A stretch of DNA of 23,749 nt from an uncultured bacterium (GTDB lineage Bacteria; Actinomycetota; Coriobacteriia; Coriobacteriales; Coriobacteriaceae): contig CAJMNK010000030.1 of NCBI GenBank assembly GCA_905214905.1, positions 1-23,749 of the forward strand, written 5' to 3'. Of the stretch, positions 1-7,419 are shown piece by piece. The first letter of the stretch is position 1. Every line of letters begins with the position of its first letter. The notes beneath the pieces were generated by a model. The model was not told the DNA's origin and ran no database searches. It saw nothing but the letters and a program-made list of their open reading frames with translations. The position numbers were made by a program, and so were the translations under genes.

Positions 1-9
1 CGACGCTGC

Positions 10-108
10 GCGGGCCGCATTTGGACAATCTGACGTTCAACTTCAAGGGCGCGACCAGAAGGTCAGCGCCCTTTCGTTTCGCGTCACCTTGCCTCAAATG
101 CGGCCCGC
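10..108 (+). terminator. Three-tier nested inverted repeat with terminator-like core
   Basis: Three stems are nested. The outer arms 10-23 and 95-108 pair over 14 bp (left arm cgggccgcatttg from 11). A middle stem pairs 31-35 (tgacg) with 82-86 (cgtca). The inner hairpin pairs 45-56 with 61-73, with a bulged A65 and an agaa loop, and is followed by tttcgttt. The inner hairpin followed by T-rich sequence looks like a Rho-independent terminator reading on the + strand, presumably for a gene upstream of the window. The outer arms are more than a terminator needs and could be a mobile-element or repeat boundary. Pairings were read directly; function is inferred. Confidence 0.55.
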
Positions 109-153
109 TCGCTGGCGTTGCCAAAATATCGGCGCTGCCGTTGTTGGCACTTT

Positions 154-191
154 GGGACACTCCTTGTCATTGGTACAAAGCAACCTGTCCC
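154..191. repeat. REP-like gggaca...tgtccc element
   Basis: The arms gggaca (154-159) and tgtccc (186-191) are inverted around a 26-nt spacer. The left part, ttgggacactccttgt, recurs with one change at 3242-3257. It belongs to the same 'ggggac(g/a)' repeat family seen around the first HAD gene. No function is assigned. Confidence 0.4.
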
Positions 192-255
192 CATTGCGCC
201 AAGCGGCGTGTGCCGTTAAGCGGAGGGGGTGTATTCCCGACCCATCGTTTGGGCA

Positions 256-270
256 TACAATGGCTATTGT
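256..270 (+). promoter_or_regulatory. Possible -10 box and dyad upstream of ade
   Basis: TACAAT at 256-261 resembles a sigma-70 -10 hexamer about 70 nt before the ade start. The dyad ACAAT-N4-ATTGT (257-270) overlaps it, as an operator would. No convincing -35 box lies 16-18 nt upstream, so this is a weak candidate. No known purine riboswitch core was recognised in 109-329. Confidence 0.25.
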
Positions 271-329
271 CTTGCTGCGGTGAAGGCCTGTCCGCTCCGC
301 AGCTGTTTTCTACGGTTAAAGGAGAATGT

Positions 330-2150
330 ATGTCCGTTGAGGTCATGAGGTCTGTGATCGAGGCCGCCGAGGGCCGCGTGCCCGTCGACACGCTGTTTAC
401 CAATGCGCAGATCGTCGACGTGTATGGCCAGCGTGTGGCGCCCGGTAGCGTTGCCGTCAAGGACGGTGTGATCGTCGGCGTGCTCTACGATGGTCGCGAC
501 GATGCCGCTGGCACCTACGAGGCAACTGAGGTCGTCGACTGCCAGGGTCGCTATCTCGCTCCCGGTTTTATTGACGGGCATCTGCACATTGAGTCCTCGA
601 ACATCCGTCCCGCCGAGTATGCTCGCATGGCCGCGACGCGCGGTACTACCACCGCCATTGCCGACAGCCACGAGATTGCCAATGTTGCCGGTCTCGACGG
701 CCTGCGCTTTATGATCGAGGATGGTCGTCGTGCGCCCATCTCCATCAAGTACATGATGCCTTCGTGCGTGCCCGCACTGCCCGACGAGCAAGCGGGCGCT
801 GTGATTACCGCCGCTGACATGCAGGCGTTTTTTGCCGAGCATCCGGGCGATGTCTTTGGTCTGGGCGAAATGATGAACCTGCCGGGCGTCTTTATGGCCG
901 ACCCCGAGACCTGTGCCCGCATCGATGCTGCCAACCAGACGCCGTCCAAGCAGGTTGACGGCCACGCGCCGCTCGTTGCCGGTATGGACCTCAACGCCTA
1001 TGCCGCAGCGGGCATTATCGCCGACCACGAGTCGACGATTCCCGAGGAGGCGCTCGACAAGCTGTCCCGCGGCATGTATGTGATGCTGCGTGAGGGCACG
1101 TGCAGCCACGACCTGGCCAATTTGTCTCCGATGCTGCTGGAGAACCCTGCCCGCGCCCGCCGCTGCTGCTTTGCGACCGACGACCGCGCTCCCTCCGATG
1201 CTCTTTCGACCGGTATGATCGACAATGCCTGCCGCGTGGCCATCGAGGCCGGCATCGACCCGGTGGTCGCCATCTCCATGGCGTCCCTTTCCACGGCTGA
1301 GGCATTTGGCCTGGACCACGGCTGTCGCGACCCGCATGAGCTCCGTGGCGCGATCGCCCCGGGCAAACGCGCCGACCTGCTGTTGCTCGATGACCTGACG
1401 TTTGCCAAGGCTCCGCATCGCGTATATGCCGCCGGTGCTCTGGTGGCGCAGGACGGCACCTTTGTGGGCGAGATCGCACCCGAGATGGCCGAGGTCGCAG
1501 CGCTTGCCGATGAGCTGCGTGCTTCCGTTAAGCTGCCGAAGCTATCGCTCGACGTGTTCGACTATGCCTTTAAGCCGGGCGAGGCCGTTATCGATGTCAT
1601 CCCGGGTATGGCTATCACGGGTATGGTTCGCCCCGAGAGTGCCGAGGGCCTGCGCCGCATTATGCTGATCGAGCGCCACGGCCGCGGCGTGTCGCTGCAG
1701 GCCGAGGGCGCCGACGGTGACGGCCCCGCGGGTCTGGGCTTGGTTGGCAAGCATATCGGTCGCGGCTGGGTGCGCGGCTTTACCATCACGGGTGGCGCCA
1801 TTGCCTCCACGATTGGCCACGACTCGCACAACGTGTGCGTGGTGGGCGACAATGCGGCGGATATGATGGCTGCCGTTGAGGCCGTGGGCCAGGGCGGCCA
1901 CGTGCTGGTGCGCAACGGCGAGGTCGTGGCGCGCATTCCGCTGGCGCTCGGCGGCCTGATGAGCGAAGGCGCTGCCGAGGACGTGGCCGCACAGCATGAC
2001 GACTTTATGGTCAAGGCGCGCGCCATGGGCATTGAGCCGCCGCTCGATCCCATCATGGGCATCATCTTCCTGCCCTTGCCGGTTATCCCGACGCTCCGCA
2101 TCCGCCCCGAGGGCATGTTCGACGTCACCACTTTCACCTACGCCGACTAG
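330..2150 (+). CDS. ade: Adenine deaminase
   Basis: This cytoplasmic amidohydrolase should convert adenine to hypoxanthine and ammonia in purine salvage. The 606-residue length fits the family (about 570-600). An N-terminal segment with GFIDGHLHIESS places the metal-binding H84 and H86. Downstream are the TRGTTT and DSHEIANV segments, FATDDRAP with the catalytic-site Asp pair, and the C-terminal ade domain segment SHNVCVVGDN. The frame is open upstream to 21, but ATG 330 is chosen because AAAGGAG (318-324) sits at good spacing before it and the upstream reading shows no family similarity. The TAG stop lies inside the first copy of a 27-bp tandem repeat. No partner gene is adjacent, so it is probably monocistronic. 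Confidence 0.93.
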   Translation: MSVEVMRSVIEAAEGRVPVDTLFTNAQIVDVYGQRVAPGSVAVKDGVIVGVLYDGRDDAAGTYEATEVVDCQGRYLAPGFIDGHLHIESSNIRPAEYARMAATRGTTTAIADSHEIANVAGLDGLRFMIEDGRRAPISIKYMMPSCVPALPDEQAGAVITAADMQAFFAEHPGDVFGLGEMMNLPGVFMADPETCARIDAANQTPSKQVDGHAPLVAGMDLNAYAAAGIIADHESTIPEEALDKLSRGMYVMLREGTCSHDLANLSPMLLENPARARRCCFATDDRAPSDALSTGMIDNACRVAIEAGIDPVVAISMASLSTAEAFGLDHGCRDPHELRGAIAPGKRADLLLLDDLTFAKAPHRVYAAGALVAQDGTFVGEIAPEMAEVAALADELRASVKLPKLSLDVFDYAFKPGEAVIDVIPGMAITGMVRPESAEGLRRIMLIERHGRGVSLQAEGADGDGPAGLGLVGKHIGRGWVRGFTITGGAIASTIGHDSHNVCVVGDNAADMMAAVEAVGQGGHVLVRNGEVVARIPLALGGLMSEGAAEDVAAQHDDFMVKARAMGIEPPLDPIMGIIFLPLPVIPTLRIRPEGMFDVTTFTYAD

Positions 2151-2224
2151 TCATCGGGGACGTTCTTAAACGACTAGTCATCGGGGACGTTCTTAAACGA
2201 CTAGTCATCGGGGACACTCTTTGG
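2144..2224. repeat. Three tandem 27-bp repeats overlapping the ade stop
   Basis: Units at 2144-2170, 2171-2197 and 2198-2224 share cgactagtcatcggggac. The first two continue gttcttaaa and the third diverges to actctttgg. The first unit supplies the ade TAG. Positions 2154-2192 match the reverse complement of 3270-3308 at 37 of 39 bases, so the HAD gene between them is bracketed by inverted copies. Confidence 0.85.
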
Positions 2225-2234
2225 CGGGCTGCCT

Positions 2235-2309
2235 GACGCCGCGACCGTAGGACCCCTGGCATGTGTGAGCTATTTGCCAGGTCTATGTAACGTTTACGAC
2301 TGCGGCGTC
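2235..2309 (+). other. Predicted three-way-junction structure in the HAD leader
   Basis: An outer stem pairs gacgccgc (2235-2242) with gcggcgtc (2302-2309). Inside it are two hairpins: cctggca (2255-2261) with tgccagg (2275-2281), and a short gtaa/ttac pair (2287-2297). Together these could fold as a three-way junction in the transcript just before the RBS hairpin of the next gene. It does not match a riboswitch class I recognise (TPP, purine, T-box and Mn were considered). Base pairing was read from sequence; a regulatory role is inference. Confidence 0.35.
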
Positions 2310-2315
2310 TTATTT

Positions 2316-2379
2316 GAGCTCCCTTTGGGTACGTTGGAATCGGATACACGTTCGATTCCAACAAGCCCGAAGGGAGCTT
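2316..2379 (+). promoter_or_regulatory. 23-bp leader hairpin enclosing the HAD ribosome binding site
   Basis: Positions 2317-2329 (agctccctttggg) pair with 2366-2378 over 13 bp with one U-G pair. After a 3x3 internal loop, gttggaatcg (2333-2342) pairs perfectly with cgattccaac (2353-2362), leaving a 10-nt loop. The right outer arm contains agggagc, the Shine-Dalgarno of the gene starting at 2384. The stem is followed by ttttct, so it could act as a terminator/attenuator as well as a translation block. Confidence 0.6.
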
Positions 2380-2383
2380 TTCT

Positions 2384-3178
2384 ATGTTTAAACTGATTGC
2401 ATCCGATATGGACGGCACACTGCTTGACGAAAACGGCCAGGTGCCTCCCGAGACCTACGAACTGATTCTGGCGCTACGCGAGCATGGCGTGCATTTCGCC
2501 GCATCGTCAGGTCGTCGCTACGATCGCCTGTGCGAGTTCTTTGCGCCCGTTCGCGACAAGATGGACTTTGTCGCCGCTAACGGCGCCCAGGTCTACGCCG
2601 ACGGTAAGATGGTAGACCGTGAGGTGTATTCCCACCTGGCGATTCGAAGGCTCGCCCAAGCCGTCAGGACGTTTCCCAATCTGCATCTTGCGCTCTTTGA
2701 CCGAACCAAGTCCTTCCTGCTCGATGACGAGTGCAAGTTCGTGCGTGAGGTCGATAAGGACCTTCCCAATGCCGAGCGCATTTGGGAGCTGCCCGATCCC
2801 AGCGTAAATATCATCAAAGCGAGTATCTTTTGCGACGACAGTGCGGTTATGGACAGTGCGTACGTGCTACAGCGCGAACTTGGTCAGCTCTTTACTTTTG
2901 CGCCTTCGGGCAACGCGTGGATCGATGCCATGCAGCCTGGTGTGTCGAAGGCCTCGGGTATCGCGCAGCTCGCGGAGCATTACGGCATTGGACGCGACGA
3001 GGTCATGGCGTTTGGCGACTCGATGAACGACTACGAGATCATTCGCTTTGTCGGCACGGGCTGCGCGATGGAAAACGCGCGCCCTGCGCTCAAGGCCGTT
3101 GCCGATCGTGTGGTGGGGTGCAACCGCGACCACGCCGTCCAACAGGAGCTCCGCCGCATGCTGGAGAGCCTCGCCTAG
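2384..3178 (+). CDS. Cof-type HAD-IIB phosphatase
   Basis: This 264-residue protein is a haloacid dehalogenase superfamily phosphatase of the Cof/YidA type, acting on small phosphorylated metabolites such as sugar phosphates or cofactors; the substrate cannot be read from sequence. Motif I is D8-M-D10-G-T-L-L, with D8 the expected nucleophile. Motif II is the Ser/Gly segment AASSGRR. The motif III lysine lies in GVSKASG, and motif IV is AFGDSMNDYE. The cap domain lies between motifs II and III, as in class IIB. AGGGAGC precedes ATG 2384 by 6 nt and is buried in the long leader hairpin. The gene faces a second HAD gene convergently and is flanked by inverted REP-like repeats. Confidence 0.9.
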   Translation: MFKLIASDMDGTLLDENGQVPPETYELILALREHGVHFAASSGRRYDRLCEFFAPVRDKMDFVAANGAQVYADGKMVDREVYSHLAIRRLAQAVRTFPNLHLALFDRTKSFLLDDECKFVREVDKDLPNAERIWELPDPSVNIIKASIFCDDSAVMDSAYVLQRELGQLFTFAPSGNAWIDAMQPGVSKASGIAQLAEHYGIGRDEVMAFGDSMNDYEIIRFVGTGCAMENARPALKAVADRVVGCNRDHAVQQELRRMLESLA

Positions 3179-3186
3179 ACTGGCAT

Positions 3187-3230
3187 TTGGGGACGTTCCT
3201 TTCCTGCCGGCAGTTTGGGAACGTCCCCAA
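3187..3230. terminator. Hairpin between convergent HAD genes
   Basis: ttggggacgttcc (3187-3199) pairs perfectly with 3218-3230 over 13 bp. The loop contains the palindrome ctgccggcag. It lies 8 nt after the first HAD stop, between convergent genes, so it may end transcription from one or both sides. There is no good T tract, and it shares its core with the REP-like repeat family. Confidence 0.45.
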
Positions 3231-3241
3231 GTGCCGGCAGG

Positions 3242-3308
3242 TTGGGACAGTCCTTGTGGCTTTCGCGAAGAACGTCCCCAATGACTAGTCGTTTAAGAAC
3301 GTCCCCAA
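3242..3308. repeat. Inverted copy of the ggggacgttc repeat
   Basis: Positions 3270-3308 equal the reverse complement of 2154-2192 except for two G/A differences. Positions 3242-3257 (ttgggacagtccttgt) repeat the element at 152-167 with one change. It is a REP/BIME-like intergenic repeat; no transposase of the REP-associated type is in the window. Confidence 0.75.
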
Positions 3309-3322
3309 TGACTGGCCGATGA

Positions 3323-4165
3323 CTAGGCGAGGGCGGCCATGATGGTGCGGGCGACGCCGTCGTGGTCGTTGTCGTATTCGGTGATGGCGTCGGCGGCCTC
3401 GCGATCTTCGGGCTCGGCGTTGATCATGGCCATGCCATGGCCCGCTGCCTGCAGCATGGGGATGTCGTTGATGTTGTCGCCGAACGCCCAGGCGTCGGCG
3501 AGACGCTCGCCCAGATGCTCACACAGCCACGTGAGGGCCGTTCCCTTGGTGGCGCCTTCGCCCATAACCTCGATATTCATGGCGTACGAACGCGTGACCT
3601 CAATGCCTCCGAGCGTGTCGAGCGCCGCCGCGATGGCGTCGCGATCGGTGGGGTCGTGCCAGTACATGGCGATGCGTTCGAGCGTCTCGACCTCGTCGAT
3701 CTTGCTGTCGATATCCATGTCGATCGGTGTTCGTGTGCGCTTGAGCGAAGCCGCGATGTGAGGATCGCCGCCGCAGAATTCGTCTAGGCGCGTGTAGAGC
3801 GAGCGGGGGAGGAAACACTGCCCGTCCGCGAAGATATCGAAGGTGACGTCATGGCCGGTGGCAATGCTATGGACGTGGTGGGCGATGGCGCGGTCGAGCG
3901 GTCGGCTCAAAATGCGCGTAGCACGTGAGGCATCGGTGGGCGTATCGTCGTCGAGCTGCCAGACGCTGGCACCATTGGCGCAGACCGCGTAGTGCACGGC
4001 GGGATGGGCGAGGATGGGCTCAAAGACGCCTGACAGTGGACGGCCTGTGCAGGGCACAAACTCAATACCGCGGCGCGCAAGCTCGTCGAGCATCGCCCAG
4101 GTGGCGTCGCTCATCTGCTTATCACTCGTCAGCAGCGTTCCATCCATATCGGAAAACACAATCAT
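3323..4165 (-). CDS. HAD-IIB (Cof-like) phosphatase
   Basis: This 280-residue HAD phosphatase is related to, but clearly diverged from, the one at 2384. Motif I is the DMDGTLL segment near residue 6, motif II lies in CTGRP, the lysine of motif III in GATKGTAL, and motif IV is AFGDNINDIPML. The family removes phosphate from small metabolites; substrate unknown. The start codon has only a weak AAGGG-like site upstream. It follows the citrate synthase terminator closely and is convergent with the other HAD gene. The two could be ancient paralogues. Confidence 0.88.
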   Translation of the reverse strand: MIVFSDMDGTLLTSDKQMSDATWAMLDELARRGIEFVPCTGRPLSGVFEPILAHPAVHYAVCANGASVWQLDDDTPTDASRATRILSRPLDRAIAHHVHSIATGHDVTFDIFADGQCFLPRSLYTRLDEFCGGDPHIAASLKRTRTPIDMDIDSKIDEVETLERIAMYWHDPTDRDAIAAALDTLGGIEVTRSYAMNIEVMGEGATKGTALTWLCEHLGERLADAWAFGDNINDIPMLQAAGHGMAMINAEPEDREAADAITEYDNDHDGVARTIMAALA

Positions 4166-4190
4166 TTGATGCAGCCCTTTCTGCTGGCAT

Positions 4191-4229
4191 AAAAAGCGTG
4201 GCCGAGGGCGGCGATGCCCTGGCCACGCT
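4191..4229 (-). terminator. Rho-independent terminator of citrate synthase
   Basis: Reading on the - strand, agcgtggcc pairs with ggccacgct and agggc with gccct, with one bulged C and an atcgcc loop, followed by a run of five T. It lies 24 nt after the citrate synthase stop and 25 nt before the next gene's start. Confidence 0.85.
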
Positions 4230-4252
4230 CGAGTTCTATAACGGTCCGCGTC

Positions 4253-5671
4253 CTAGCGGTCAGCGAGCGGCTTGTACTCCAACGGCTCGATAACCGGGCG
4301 ATACGCGGGACGGATGATGCGGTGCGCGCAGAAGAGCTCTTCCATGCGGTGCGCCGACCAACCGGCCATGCGGGCGACGGCGAACAGCGGCGTAAAGAGC
4401 GTCTCGGGCACGCCGAGCATTTTGTAAATAAAGCCCGTGTACAGGTCGATGTTGGCGCAGATGGGCTTGGTCATGCCGTGGTCGCGCATCACCTGCGGGG
4501 CCAGGCGCTCGATGCGCTCGATGAGCGCGAACTCCTCGCCCAAGTCCTTCTTGGCGGCAAGCGAGCGCGCGTAACGGCGGCAGACCTCGGCGCGCGGGTC
4601 GCTGAGCGTATAGACGGCGTGGCCCATGCCGTAGATGAGGCCCGTGCCGTCGAAGGCCTGCTTGTCGAGGATCTTGCCCAGGTAGGCCGCGACCTCGTCC
4701 TCGTCCTCCCAATTGGAGACATGCGCACGGATGTCCTCGTGCATGGACACGACCTTGGCGTTGGCGCCGCCGTGGCGCGGGCCCTTGAGCGAGCCGATGG
4801 CCGCGGCGTAGGCGGAATACGGGTCGGTGGCCGAGGAGGACAGCACGCGGCAGGCAAACGTGGAGTTGTTGCCGCCGCCGTGCTCTGCATGCAGCATGAG
4901 CATCACGTCGAGCAGCATGGCTTCGTCGCGGTTGAATGCCATGCCGCCGCGCAACACCTGCAGGATGGTCTCGGCGGTGGAGAGGCCGGGCGTGGGGTGC
5001 GGCACGTGAACCTCGGAGCCGCGAAGCTTGGCGATCGAGGCCATGTGTGCGAAGGCGGCGATGCGCGGGAGACGTGCGAGCATGGAAATAGCCACGTCGA
5101 TCTCATGCTCGGGCGTGATCACGTCTGGTTCGGCATCGAAGGCGTAGAGCAGCAGCACGGCGCGCTGGAGCACGTTCATGATGCTCGACGACACCGTGGT
5201 CATAGGGAACTCTTTGACGTACTCGTCGCTCAGATGTCTAAAGGCGCCCAGGCGCTCGCAAAAGCCGTCGAGCTCTTCCTTGTTGGGCAGCGAACCCGTG
5301 ATAAGCAGATAGGCGACTTCCTCGTAGCCGTAGCGATTCTCGGCCTGGGCATTGTTGACCAGATCCTCGATGCTGTAGCCGCGAAGCGTGAGCTTGCCCT
5401 GATCGGGCACGACCTTTCCGTCGACCTTGTTGTAGCCGTGCACATCCGAGATGCGAGTGAGGCCCGCGACCACGCCCGAGCCGTCGGCATTGCGCAGGCC
5501 GCGCTTGACATTGTGCTCAACAAACAGGCCCTCGTCATAAGGGTCGGTCGGCAGGCCGTGGTAGAGGCTTTCGCTCTCAGGCGAAATCTGGCGGCTTGCT
5601 TCGTAATCCAGAACCAGGCGGCTCAAGTGGTCATCGAAGCGGTAATAGATTTTCTTGGCGTCGTAGGCCAT
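4253..5671 (-). CDS. gltA: Citrate synthase
   Basis: Condenses oxaloacetate and acetyl-CoA to citrate in the cytoplasm. In an anaerobic gut actinobacterium this would feed a partial TCA cycle and glutamate synthesis. The 472-residue protein carries the expected active-site residues: H264 in HAEHGGGNNSTF, H351 in GMGHAVYTLSDPR and D409 in NIDLYTG, plus the C-terminal FAVARMAGWSAH segment. It is of the long-N-terminus type found in many anaerobes rather than the compact E. coli form. A related 2-methylcitrate synthase activity cannot be excluded, but no prp genes are nearby. GGAG lies 7-10 nt before the ATG. It sits 77 nt downstream of the ACT-domain gene and may be co-transcribed with it. A strong terminator follows. 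Confidence 0.92.
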   Translation of the reverse strand: MAYDAKKIYYRFDDHLSRLVLDYEASRQISPESESLYHGLPTDPYDEGLFVEHNVKRGLRNADGSGVVAGLTRISDVHGYNKVDGKVVPDQGKLTLRGYSIEDLVNNAQAENRYGYEEVAYLLITGSLPNKEELDGFCERLGAFRHLSDEYVKEFPMTTVSSSIMNVLQRAVLLLYAFDAEPDVITPEHEIDVAISMLARLPRIAAFAHMASIAKLRGSEVHVPHPTPGLSTAETILQVLRGGMAFNRDEAMLLDVMLMLHAEHGGGNNSTFACRVLSSSATDPYSAYAAAIGSLKGPRHGGANAKVVSMHEDIRAHVSNWEDEDEVAAYLGKILDKQAFDGTGLIYGMGHAVYTLSDPRAEVCRRYARSLAAKKDLGEEFALIERIERLAPQVMRDHGMTKPICANIDLYTGFIYKMLGVPETLFTPLFAVARMAGWSAHRMEELFCAHRIIRPAYRPVIEPLEYKPLADR

Positions 5672-5748
5672 GCGCGCTCCTCTCCGGGCCGCATCGGGGT
5701 GACTTGCATGGGCATGCGCGCGTCAGGCTATCCCCAGCGGCTTGCTCG

Positions 5749-6036
5749 CTACAGGCGGTACATAAAGTTAAAGACGTCCTCGCGCTGGATGGACACGTTG
5801 ACGCCCGAAAGCTCGCCGGCCTCGGCCAGGGCCTTCTGCAGCTCGGCAAAGTCGAGCTTGGACTCGGCGGTGTCGGCCAGCATGGTCATGGTGAAGATGT
5901 CCTCGATAATGGACTGCGTGATGTCGCGGATGTCGACGTTGGCCTCGCCCAGGACACGGGTGACGCCGGCGACGATGCCGGGGCGGTTCTTGCCAAGGAC
6001 GGTGATGACGATACGGGAGGACGAGATCTCGGCCAT
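5749..6036 (-). CDS. Small ACT-domain protein (UPF0237 type)
   Basis: This 95-residue protein is essentially one ACT domain. It begins VITVLGKNRPGIVAGVTRVL, the ligand-site glycine loop, followed by NVDIRDITQSI and a hydrophobic FTMTML strand, and fits the UPF0237/GcvR-like small ACT family. ACT domains bind amino acids and act as regulatory subunits; the partner is unknown. In many bacteria this family sits beside a UPF0210/PFL-family gene, but here the neighbour downstream is citrate synthase. An aaaggg site precedes the start. A dyad at 6084-6106 lies in its leader or promoter. Confidence 0.85.
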   Translation of the reverse strand: MAEISSSRIVITVLGKNRPGIVAGVTRVLGEANVDIRDITQSIIEDIFTMTMLADTAESKLDFAELQKALAEAGELSGVNVSIQREDVFNFMYRL

Positions 6037-6083
6037 GGGAAACCCTTTCGCGTGGTCGCGGCGCGCGCGGGGCGCTCCGCTAC

Positions 6084-6106
6084 GGTACAGTGTTCATCAT
6101 TGTACC
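6084..6106 (-). promoter_or_regulatory. Dyad over possible -10 of the ACT gene
   Basis: ggtaca-N11-tgtacc is a perfect 6-bp dyad. On the - strand it includes TACAAT, a good -10 hexamer, about 65 nt before the ACT gene start. No clear -35 was seen. A repressor site is possible. Confidence 0.3.
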
Positions 6107-6432
6107 TGTCTGGCGCAAAAAAGGCGCGCTCGCTGCGGCGTTACATGCCTGCAACATGAGCGTAAGGGGGAAGGCCGCACGGGGAAGAGCCGTCTGGCGC
6201 GTGTCCGGCTCGTGTTGGGTTGATTTCCGATCTCAGCCGAACACATTGAGCGGACAGGCCGTTCCCGCAGTCAGCCGAACGCCTCCGACGGCTGATTCCG
6301 AACTGGAAGCGGAGGGCATCCCCGCCCTTCGGTAGGGGATACCGCTCCGCGGCGCATGCCGCGGGCGGCGCCCCTATCGGACCACCGTGACCTCAGTTGG
6401 GATGGGCCCAGCACTGCCGCGTACTCGGTGAG
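6107..6432. other. Non-coding junction between backbone and island
   Basis: No gene is supported. The stretch holds several short hairpins: tcagccg/cggctga around 6274-6298 and atcccc/aggggat around 6320-6342, plus a repeated cagccgaac at about 6234 and 6275. It is where conserved backbone gives way to the integrase fragment, so it is the likeliest place for a left attachment site, but no core could be matched to the tRNA-Pro end. Confidence 0.4.
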
Positions 6433-7158
6433 CTAGAGCCAACTGTTCGTCTTCACGTCGCGTATGGCGATATTTCGGTCGTCCGGCTCGGTGATGCCGT
6501 AGCCGAACGCCTGGAGCGTCTCGATGGACTCCTGGATCCTCTGTTGGAACATGGGACCCGGATCGACCCTCGGCCCGAGGTGCCCGCGCCAAAGGCACGG
6601 CGTGGCGCGCAGCATGTTATGGATTTTGGAGATGGGCTCGATGTCGGCGTAGACGTTGAGCGTCGCCATGGCGTCCTTGTGGCCGAGGATCGATTGGAGC
6701 GCCTTGATATCGCCGCCTTGGCGGATCCACTGCGTTGCGAACGTGTAGCGAAGGCCGTGGAACGTGATCAGCTCGTCGTTGGTGCCCATGAGGCCGTTGG
6801 TCTCCGAGAACGTCTTGAACGCCCTGCGGATATAGCTTGTCGTCGCGAAGGTCGCGCCCGGCTCCGACAGGATGTAGCAGTCCCCGATCTCGACCGCCCC
6901 GGTAAGGCCGCGCAAGCGCAGCTTTCCGCAGTCGATCTCGTGGGTCTCCTTCAGGAAGGGGAGTAGGCCGACCGGGTCGATGGGGATACCCCTGGCGTCA
7001 TGGGTCTTGGTGTCCTTGATGAACGAACCCATTCCCTTCGCGTACGCCACCGAGTGTCTGATCGAGATCAGGCCCGTCTCGAAATCCACATCGCACCACC
7101 GAAGGCCGCAGACCTCGCCGATTCGCATCCCCGTGTGCAGGGCGAGTACGACCGCCCT
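6433..7158 (-). pseudogene. Tyrosine recombinase, N-terminally truncated
   Basis: Only the catalytic domain of a phage-type integrase remains. The similarity begins at RAVVLALHTGMRIGE (first catalytic Arg), then continues through TFHGLRYTFAT (H-x-x-R), the LGH segment (third basic position) and TLNVYADIE (Tyr nucleophile). The arm-binding and core-binding N-terminal domains are absent. A possible ATG at 7128 lacks a ribosome binding site. The frame runs without interruption into the upstream regulator gene, separated only by its TAG (7159-7161), as if a deletion fused the two. About 60 residues follow the Tyr, longer than usual. All catalytic residues are kept, but without DNA-binding domains it is unlikely to recombine alone. 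Confidence 0.85.
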
Positions 7159-7410
7159 CTAATCCTCGGCGGACCAATCGAGTCCGAACTCCTTTCGGGC
7201 ATCCTCTTCGCTCATGACTTCGAGAAGGTCTCCGGGTTGGCAACGAAGGGCGAGGCATAGCTGCTCGAGTGTGTTGAAGCGAATGCCGCGAATATGCCCT
7301 TTTTTAATACGGGACAGGTTCACGGGCGTGGTTCCAATCCTTTCGGCAAGTTCGTTCGAGGAAATCTTTCGCTCGGCCATGATCTTGTCGAGGCGAACAA
7401 TTACGGGCAT
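7159..7410 (-). CDS. XRE-family helix-turn-helix regulator (YozG type)
   Basis: This 83-residue Cro/CI-like DNA-binding protein has its HTH at about residues 14-46 (SSNELAERIGTTPVNLSRIKKG), followed by FNTLEQLCLALRCQPGDLLE, the hallmark of the YozG-like small regulators. These regularly pair with a DUF2975 membrane protein, and here the DUF2975 gene lies 9 nt upstream in the same direction. AAGGA precedes ATG 7410. The tail after residue 66 (SEEDARKEFGLDWSAED) is longer than usual and abuts the integrase remnant in frame, so it may be partly acquired. A possible target is the dyad at 7971-7987. Confidence 0.88.
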   Translation of the reverse strand: MPVIVRLDKIMAERKISSNELAERIGTTPVNLSRIKKGHIRGIRFNTLEQLCLALRCQPGDLLEVMSEEDARKEFGLDWSAED

Positions 7411-7419
7411 GGCGTTTCC

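Noticed and set aside
21..329. N-terminal extension of adenine deaminase (103 extra codons in frame)
   Set aside because: The extension crosses the nested inverted repeat and an REP-like element, has no family similarity, and a strong ribosome binding site precedes ATG 330.
264..1418. Long - strand open frame opposite ade
   Set aside because: Antisense shadow of adenine deaminase; low-complexity His/Arg/Gly composition and no ribosome binding site.
2235..2383. TPP, purine or T-box riboswitch
   Set aside because: None of the conserved core sequences of these classes is present.
4214..6223. Long + strand open frame of 669 codons opposite citrate synthase and the ACT gene
   Set aside because: It is the antisense shadow of two well-recognised genes in high-GC DNA and has no recognisable domain.
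6260..6320. gattccgaactgg as a duplicated tRNA-Pro 3' end (left attachment site)
   Set aside because: Resemblance to gattcgaaccag of the tRNA T arm needs a gap and a mismatch in a short stretch; too weak to call a direct repeat.
6397..7260. + strand frames opposite the integrase fragment and regulator
   Set aside because: The - strand carries the recombinase R, H-x-x-R, LGH and Tyr motifs; the + strand reading has none.
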